A stretch of DNA of 64,000 nucleotides, from assembly GCA_013433145.1 (NCBI GenBank), contig CM024172.1, positions 3,915,213 to 3,979,212 of the forward strand, read 5' to 3'. This DNA is from Ascaris suum (taxonomy: Eukaryota; Nematoda; Chromadorea; Rhabditida; Ascarididae). Shown here piece by piece: positions 62,301 to 64,000 of the stretch. The notes beneath the pieces are model-generated. The model was not told the DNA's origin, did not search any database, and worked only from the letters and a program-made list of their open reading frames with translations. The position numbers were made by a program, and so were the translations under genes. The stretch's first letter is position 1. Each line of letters begins with the position of its first letter.

Positions 62301-64000
62301 TTGTGTTAGAATAAGCGAAATTGAAATTATTTAAAGGAATGCCAAAGAGCATTATAGAAGAAACTGTCAATCGGAATATTGCAATATATTCTTTTGAGTA
62401 CGCCAAACATTCGATGAGATGCACCATGCCATCGTAACGAGTCTTTGATGAATTGCCCGTGAATCGAAAGTCAACGAAAGTGCACAATCATTGGATCCCT
62501 AACATATAAGTGCATTAGGTCGTTGTGTTTACGGGTCACGCACCTTAGATTTAGTCAAAATTACCAATAAGTCGTCTCATCATTCGGTGCACATTGCATC
62601 CTGTCTTTTCATCGCCACTTCAATTTTCTTTTAAGAAACACTCTAAGTGAAGTGGATTGTTGATGTTCACGGCCCTTCTTTATTCTTTTCATTCATGGGG
62701 AAATAATTTTACAATATAGATGCAGTTTTTTTTTTAATTTTTGTCATGAGCGGATGTTGGAAGAAGTGCGAGCGTGGAAAAATCCAAAAAGGGTTACAGC
62801 AAAAAATAAAGTCCATTTCCATATGTTTCCGATGGGTCATTGAGCACCTCAAACTGCAAGTATTTCCTCTGCGTTGCACTCTATCTATTCCCTCTCTGGA
62901 TGCAAAATATGGACTCGATATTAGTTGCCAATAAAACCTTGGCGCCTGAACGCGGCACTATTAGGGTGAAACCCGCCTGCTAGATCCGATATTGGTTGCT
63001 GATCAAATCCGAAATGTTGGATCCAAGGTTGCTTGCTTGTAGATTTCTTGGTTGAATGGTGATGATTAATTTTGACCTTTTTCCAGATTATTAACAATGA
63101 AGGGCACTCTACAGAAGTTCATAAAAGATCTCCTCGAAGTGATTTTCTCGACTTCAAGCCATAACGGCTCGTTCCCTCCCTGTATAAAGTATATGTTCGA
63201 CTTCATGGATGACCAGGTGAGTGTACTGGATATTGTTCTGGCTGCGTAATGCGTTCTCTGACTTGTATTTGGCGAAAGAAGTTTAATTCGTACCCACTAC
63301 TAGGCCGCTTTTGTGTCCGGTTTGGATTATAGCCACGATGTGATGTCTTGGGGTGCTGTCTGCTAGGCCTAGTAATTGGTGTTGCAGAAGTTTCTTTTAC
63401 TTTCAAAAAGTTTTAGGTTTGGTCCTTTAAATTCTTCTAGACAGTGAATTATCTCACGTTTTTACAGCAGTGCAAACAAACCATGCCGAAATTGTTCGAC
63501 TGGATGTGAATGCATATACATAAGTCAACCGTTTTGGGTCATTCTGATTTCACCTTTCGCATAGACCAGTCATCAGATACCTGCTTGTGCCTGTCTACCG
63601 TTGTTCTAAAATATGAACGTTGCTGCAAGTTCTAGTCACCAAATGATGCAACCAAATCGAGTCACTGAGGCAAGCAGTAAGCTTCTAATATTCAAATTAT
63701 AAAAGCACTCTGTGCACTGGAAATTAATATACCCAAAGGTAACTGGCATTTATTAGAAGCTTACTGCTTGCCTCAGTGACTCGATTTGGTTGCATCATTT
63801 GGTGACTAGAACTTGCAGCAACGTTCATATTTTAGAACAAGTAGGTATCTGATGACTGGTCTGAGAGAGGACACTTCAGGCACCCCAGTTATCTGTGTCT
63901 TTTATTTATTAGCTCGGTTTCACTTGTTTTCAATCGTCGCTAGAAATAAATTCAGGCACGAGAGCATGGCATCGAAGACGACGAGGTAGTGCACGCGTGG
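35199..64000 (+). CDS. plx: Plexin (semaphorin receptor), 30 exons resolved, 3' end outside window
   Basis: Cell-surface semaphorin receptor controlling axon guidance and epidermal morphogenesis in nematodes. The joined exons give 1791 codons with consistent phase at all 29 junctions. Residues about 24-40 are a signal peptide; 41-506 Sema; 507-568 PSI1; 569-627 plexin inter-domain segment; 628-716 includes PSI2; 717-786 linker; 787-891 with PSI3; 892-1272 four IPT/TIG repeats; 1292-1314 membrane helix; 1316-1360 juxtamembrane helix; 1380-1508 first GAP half with the Arg-Arg pair at 1485-1486 before SESVAE; about 1530-1650 Rho-GTPase-binding insert; 1700-1791 second GAP half beginning. The second conserved GAP arginine segment and C-terminus lie beyond base 64000. 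The start is the first in-frame ATG after an in-frame stop at 35178. Family membership is certain; whether it is the plx-1 or plx-2 orthologue I cannot decide. Total span here is 28.8 kb for 5373 coding bases. Confidence 0.95.
36128..36257 (+). CDS. Plexin exon 2: Sema domain start
   Basis: Encodes [14 protein letters not shown] and [12 protein letters not shown], the first Sema blade of plexins. Acceptor TTGTAG, donor GTAAGT, ends in phase 1. Followed by the longest intron of the gene (3909 bp), which holds a 16-base G tract and an unexplained pair of overlapping ORFs near 39.6-40.0 kb. Confidence 0.92.
36914..36929 (+). repeat. G tract, 16 bases, in plexin intron 2
   Basis: Longest G run of the window. 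It lies on the sense strand, so the transcript would carry it. Confidence 0.95.
40167..40270 (+). CDS. Plexin exon 3: Sema domain
   Basis: Acceptor ATTTCAG, donor GTATCT, phase 1 in and phase 0 out. Encodes [19 protein letters not shown], which occupies the place of the plexin LLLVDY...LLACGS..QG strand. Identified by phase fit to both neighbours plus this pattern; divergence is high, so confidence is lower than for adjacent exons. The following intron (1102 bp) holds a (GA)10 run. Confidence 0.8.
40760..40779. repeat. (GA)10 microsatellite in plexin intron 3
   Basis: Ten GA units, the last ending in GAT. No other feature nearby. Confidence 0.9.
41373..41517 (+). CDS. Plexin exon 4: Sema domain
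   Basis: Begins [12 protein letters not shown] (plexin QGxCxxRxL block) and ends [15 protein letters not shown]. Acceptor CTTACAG, donor GTAAGT, phase 0 in, phase 1 out. Intron after it is 377 bp, nothing seen. Confidence 0.9.
41895..42066 (+). CDS. Plexin exon 5: Sema domain
   Basis: Encodes [16 protein letters not shown] and LASLSL-type strands and ends FRGQY. It contains an N-glycosylation sequon NGS. Acceptor ATTTCAG, donor GTAACG, phase 1 in, phase 2 out. Intron after it is 426 bp, nothing seen. Confidence 0.9.
42493..42747 (+). CDS. Plexin exon 6: Sema domain
   Basis: Encodes [15 protein letters not shown], then [16 protein letters not shown] with EVPLEC, then a strand ending [14 protein letters not shown]; this is the order found in plexin Sema domains. 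Sequon NET. AAG acceptor, GTTGTC donor, phase 2 in and out. Intron after it is 548 bp, nothing seen. Confidence 0.93.
43296..43455 (+). CDS. Plexin exon 7: Sema domain
   Basis: Encodes [30 protein letters not shown] and ICFRGEND, matching the plexin ED.LF..F and SALC.F strands. The acceptor is TTTTGTAG; an upstream AG at 43274-43275 would give the wrong frame. Phase 2 in, phase 0 out. The next intron (1634 bp) carries an antisense cysteine-rich ORF and a (GT)8 run. Confidence 0.92.
43922..43937. repeat. (TG)8 microsatellite in plexin intron 7
   Basis: Eight TG units. Confidence 0.9.
44345..44597 (-). CDS. Candidate antisense exon in plexin intron 7: cysteine-rich protein
   Basis: The - strand ORF has a hydrophobic segment, [15 protein letters not shown], followed by eight cysteines spaced C-x2-C-x2-C-x5-C-x2-C-x4-C-x6-CC (from CSVCLKC to HGCC), then about 22 residues to a stop. 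In this frame there is no ATG (GTG at 44587), but a CTACAG splice acceptor sits just upstream (44598), so it may be a last exon with the start elsewhere. An ATG at 44595 in another frame opens only a 39-codon ORF. I recognise no family. No AATAAA lies close downstream. Could be chance, but the cysteine density is striking. Confidence 0.3.
45090..45314 (+). CDS. Plexin exon 8: Sema domain
   Basis: 75 codons, phase 0 on both sides. Encodes [30 protein letters not shown] and [13 protein letters not shown], the hallmark LPW...CG.D.N..LGG and FxGTxxGxxxK strands of plexin Sema domains. Sequon NTT. Following intron 868 bp, nothing convincing. Confidence 0.95.
46183..46311 (+). CDS. Plexin exon 9: last Sema blade
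   Basis: 43 codons. Encodes [21 protein letters not shown], corresponding to the plexin DL.L...YLY.MT strand before PSI1. AAG acceptor, GTAAGA donor, phase 0 both sides. Sequon NRT. Intron after it is 843 bp and holds only a weak imperfect hairpin. Confidence 0.92.
47155..47339 (+). CDS. Plexin exon 10: PSI domain 1
   Basis: Encodes VSKVKVRHC, then [15 protein letters not shown], then [10 protein letters not shown]: the classic plexin-semaphorin-integrin cysteine pattern with CGWC core. AAG acceptor (TTTTAAG), donor GTAAGC, phase 2 out. Intron after it is 1167 bp, nothing seen. Confidence 0.95.
48507..48683 (+). CDS. Plexin exon 11: inter-PSI segment
   Basis: Encodes [16 protein letters not shown] and [15 protein letters not shown], aligning to the plexin V.P..V.V......L....NVPDL......C.F segment between PSI1 and PSI2. 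Sequon NAS. Acceptor GTTCAG, donor GTGAGC, phase 2 both sides. Intron after it is 822 bp, nothing seen. Confidence 0.9.
49506..49773 (+). CDS. Plexin exon 12: PSI domain 2
   Basis: Starts RCPTPSL (plexin C.SPS motif), then [20 protein letters not shown] and [11 protein letters not shown], the second PSI. Sequon NFT. Acceptor TTTTAG, donor GTATGC, phase 0 out. Intron after it is 863 bp, nothing seen. Confidence 0.94.
50637..50845 (+). CDS. Plexin exon 13: linker between PSI2 and PSI3, donor uncertain
   Basis: Encodes [18 protein letters not shown] and [19 protein letters not shown], matching plexin CP.I.....I.V..G....L.VRA.NL. Acceptor CTTTAG. The preferred donor (GTTCGT at 50846) gives the needed phase 2 and best length. 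An alternative GTAAAG donor at 50960 also keeps phase but adds 38 residues with no family counterpart. Confidence 0.78.
51535..51849 (+). CDS. Plexin exon 14: inter-domain segment and PSI domain 3
   Basis: 105 codons. Encodes [21 protein letters not shown], then the strongly conserved [29 protein letters not shown] block of plexin PSI3. Acceptor AATCAG, donor GTGACT, phase 2 both sides. Sequon NFS. Intron after it is 292 bp. Confidence 0.94.
52142..52214 (+). CDS. Plexin exon 15: start of IPT repeat 1
   Basis: Short exon encoding [22 protein letters not shown], the C.P.I..F.P..GP..G.T. opening of the first IPT/TIG repeat. Acceptor TTTCAG, donor GTGTGT, phase 2 in, phase 0 out, joining seamlessly to LTIDGVNLG. 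Intron after it is 1193 bp, nothing convincing. Confidence 0.9.
53408..53672 (+). CDS. Plexin exon 16: rest of IPT 1
   Basis: Encodes [37 protein letters not shown] and [16 protein letters not shown]; the last part is the hinge into IPT 2. Acceptor GTTCAG, donor GTACAT, phase 1 out. The following intron is only 121 bp. Confidence 0.94.
53794..54028 (+). CDS. Plexin exon 17: IPT 2
   Basis: Encodes [40 protein letters not shown] and a FRFKYE end, typical of an IPT/TIG repeat. Acceptor TTGTAG; donor GTATGT chosen over a second GT four bases on because only the former matches the next exon's phase. Intron after it is 331 bp and contains an 11-base G tract. Confidence 0.94.
54249..54259 (+). repeat. 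G tract, 11 bases, in plexin intron 17
   Basis: G run about 100 bases before the exon 18 acceptor. Confidence 0.95.
54360..54572 (+). CDS. Plexin exon 18: IPT 3
   Basis: Encodes [36 protein letters not shown] and [16 protein letters not shown]. It follows plexin ..P.V..V.P..S..SGG..L.V.GT.. closely. Acceptor TTGTAG, donor GTATTT, phase 2 both sides. Intron after it is 584 bp, nothing seen. Confidence 0.94.
55157..55228 (+). CDS. Plexin exon 19: end of IPT 3
   Basis: 72 bases encoding [20 protein letters not shown]. The YGF.MDGV motif is a plexin signature. Acceptor TTGCAG, donor GTGAGC, phase 2 both sides. Intron after it is 523 bp, nothing seen. Confidence 0.88.
55752..56039 (+). CDS. Plexin exon 20: IPT 4
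   Basis: 96 codons encoding [35 protein letters not shown] and [16 protein letters not shown], as in plexin YPDP......G..L.I.G..L......D. Sequon NLT. Acceptor TTTTAG, donor GTGAGC, phase 2 both sides. Intron after it is 465 bp, nothing seen. Confidence 0.95.
56505..56630 (+). CDS. Plexin exon 21: transmembrane helix
   Basis: Encodes an extracellular stem ([14 protein letters not shown]) and the single membrane span [20 protein letters not shown] with IFYR at the cytosolic edge. Acceptor ATTTCAG, donor GTATGG, phase 2 both sides. Intron after it is 519 bp, nothing seen. Confidence 0.93.
57150..57342 (+). CDS. Plexin exon 22: juxtamembrane helix and GAP start
   Basis: Encodes [20 protein letters not shown] (basic helix, autoinhibitory/dimerising segment in plexins), then [17 protein letters not shown] and [13 protein letters not shown], nearly identical in pattern to plexin CK.AFAELQT...IPFLDY..Y. 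Phase 2 in, 0 out. Intron after it is 444 bp. Confidence 0.95.
57787..58005 (+). CDS. Plexin exon 23: GAP domain, first half
   Basis: 73 codons, phase 0 both sides. Encodes [36 protein letters not shown] and [14 protein letters not shown], part of the N-terminal plexin GAP subdomain. Acceptor ATTTCAG, donor GTCAGT. Intron after it is 249 bp. Confidence 0.95.
58255..58422 (+). CDS. Plexin exon 24: GAP domain with catalytic arginine pair
   Basis: 56 codons, phase 0 both sides. Encodes [18 protein letters not shown] and [18 protein letters not shown]. The RR before SESVAE (residues 1485-1486) corresponds to the arginines required for plexin GAP activity, so this half of the active site is intact. 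Acceptor TTTCAG, donor GTATTC. Intron after it is 560 bp. Confidence 0.96.
58983..59213 (+). CDS. Plexin exon 25: GAP/RBD junction
   Basis: 77 codons, phase 0 both sides. Encodes [35 protein letters not shown] and [11 protein letters not shown]: the plexin Y.AIKQQ.EKGP signature then the start of the Rho-GTPase-binding ubiquitin-like fold. Acceptor GTTCAG. Intron after it is 497 bp. Confidence 0.96.
59711..59893 (+). CDS. Plexin exon 26: Rho-GTPase-binding insert
   Basis: 61 codons, phase 0 both sides. Encodes [38 protein letters not shown] and [13 protein letters not shown], matching plexin VKEK.LDA.Y...P.S.RP..D..DLE and W.R.NTL.HY. Acceptor TTTCAG. Intron after it is 902 bp, nothing convincing. 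Confidence 0.96.
60796..60955 (+). CDS. Plexin exon 27: linker back into GAP
   Basis: Encodes [20 protein letters not shown] (plexin VAL.P.Q.S.YN), followed by a Ser-rich linker. TTAAG acceptor, donor GTCTGC, phase 0 in, phase 1 out. It is recognisable only from the VALVPKQ-like motif and phase agreement. Intron after it is 753 bp, nothing convincing. Confidence 0.88.
61709..61808 (+). CDS. Plexin exon 28: GAP domain, second half start
   Basis: Encodes [17 protein letters not shown] and [10 protein letters not shown], aligning with plexin DLESG...WHLVK and EIYLTRLL. Acceptor CTTCAG, donor GTTCGC, phase 1 in, phase 2 out. Intron after it is 1278 bp, nothing seen. Confidence 0.94.
63087..63216 (+). 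CDS. Plexin exon 29: GAP domain, second half
   Basis: Encodes [20 protein letters not shown] and [14 protein letters not shown], the plexin KGTLQKFVDDLFE and IKYMFDFLDEQ blocks. Acceptor TTCCAG, donor GTGAGT, phase 2 in, 0 out. The 739-bp intron that follows carries a 300-bp foldback element. Confidence 0.96.
63563..63862. repeat. Foldback (MITE-like) element in plexin intron 29
   Basis: Two identical 90-bp arms in inverted orientation, 63601-63690 and 63751-63840, flank a 60-bp unique spacer. Outside them a further 22-bp pair (63563-63584 and 63841-63862) matches with one difference. The left side carries 16 extra bases (63585-63600). No coding capacity and no clear target-site duplication. 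It lies between exons 29 and 30 in an otherwise plain intron. Confidence 0.93.
63956..64000 (+). CDS. Plexin exon 30 (partial, cut by window end)
   Basis: Fifteen codons, [15 protein letters not shown], corresponding to plexin AD.H.I.D..V.H.W just before the LPLRFWVN block, which lies outside. Acceptor ATTCAG, phase 0. The exon is open to the last base. Confidence 0.93.

Overview
The window reads as a nematode chromosome segment. Evidence: the one large gene has many exons with short TTTCAG/TTGCAG/TTTAG (occasionally AAG) 3' splice sites, no long polypyrimidine tracts, and introns of 0.1-3.9 kb. Base composition is moderate, with a T-rich bias on the + strand. Intron size and the gene-poor flank suggest a parasitic clade V (strongylid-like) nematode, but this is an inference and no species marker is present.

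Layout. (1) Positions 1 to about 35.2 kb form a gene-poor flank. Well-supported content there is one intact tRNA-Trp(CCA) gene on the - strand (11448-11519) and a decayed non-LTR retrotransposon on the - strand (about 6075-6817) whose reverse transcriptase has lost its first catalytic block. There are also a 133-bp (TA)n run, a 25-bp x 4 minisatellite, purine tracts, long G tracts and several hairpins. A probable small two-exon secreted-protein gene lies on the - strand at 30714-31424. (2) From 35199 to the right edge the + strand carries one plexin (semaphorin receptor) gene. I resolved 30 exons whose phases agree at every junction and which give 1791 codons open to the last base of the window. 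They encode signal peptide, Sema domain, PSI1, a plexin inter-domain segment, PSI2, PSI3, four IPT/TIG repeats, a transmembrane helix, a juxtamembrane helix, the first half of the GAP domain, the Rho-GTPase-binding insert, and the start of the second GAP half. The gene runs off the window; by comparison with the family roughly 150-200 residues are missing at the C-terminus.

How it works together. The plexin is a self-contained signalling receptor: the Sema/PSI/IPT ectodomain binds semaphorins, and the split cytoplasmic GAP, regulated by Rho-family GTPases, acts on Rap/R-Ras-type GTPases. Nothing else in the window is evidently part of that pathway.

Most unusual items: a 300-bp near-perfect foldback element (two 90-bp identical inverted arms) in the last complete plexin intron; an antisense eight-cysteine cluster ORF inside plexin intron 7; the unrecognised secreted-protein gene upstream of plexin; and six G tracts of 11-16 bases, all on the + strand.
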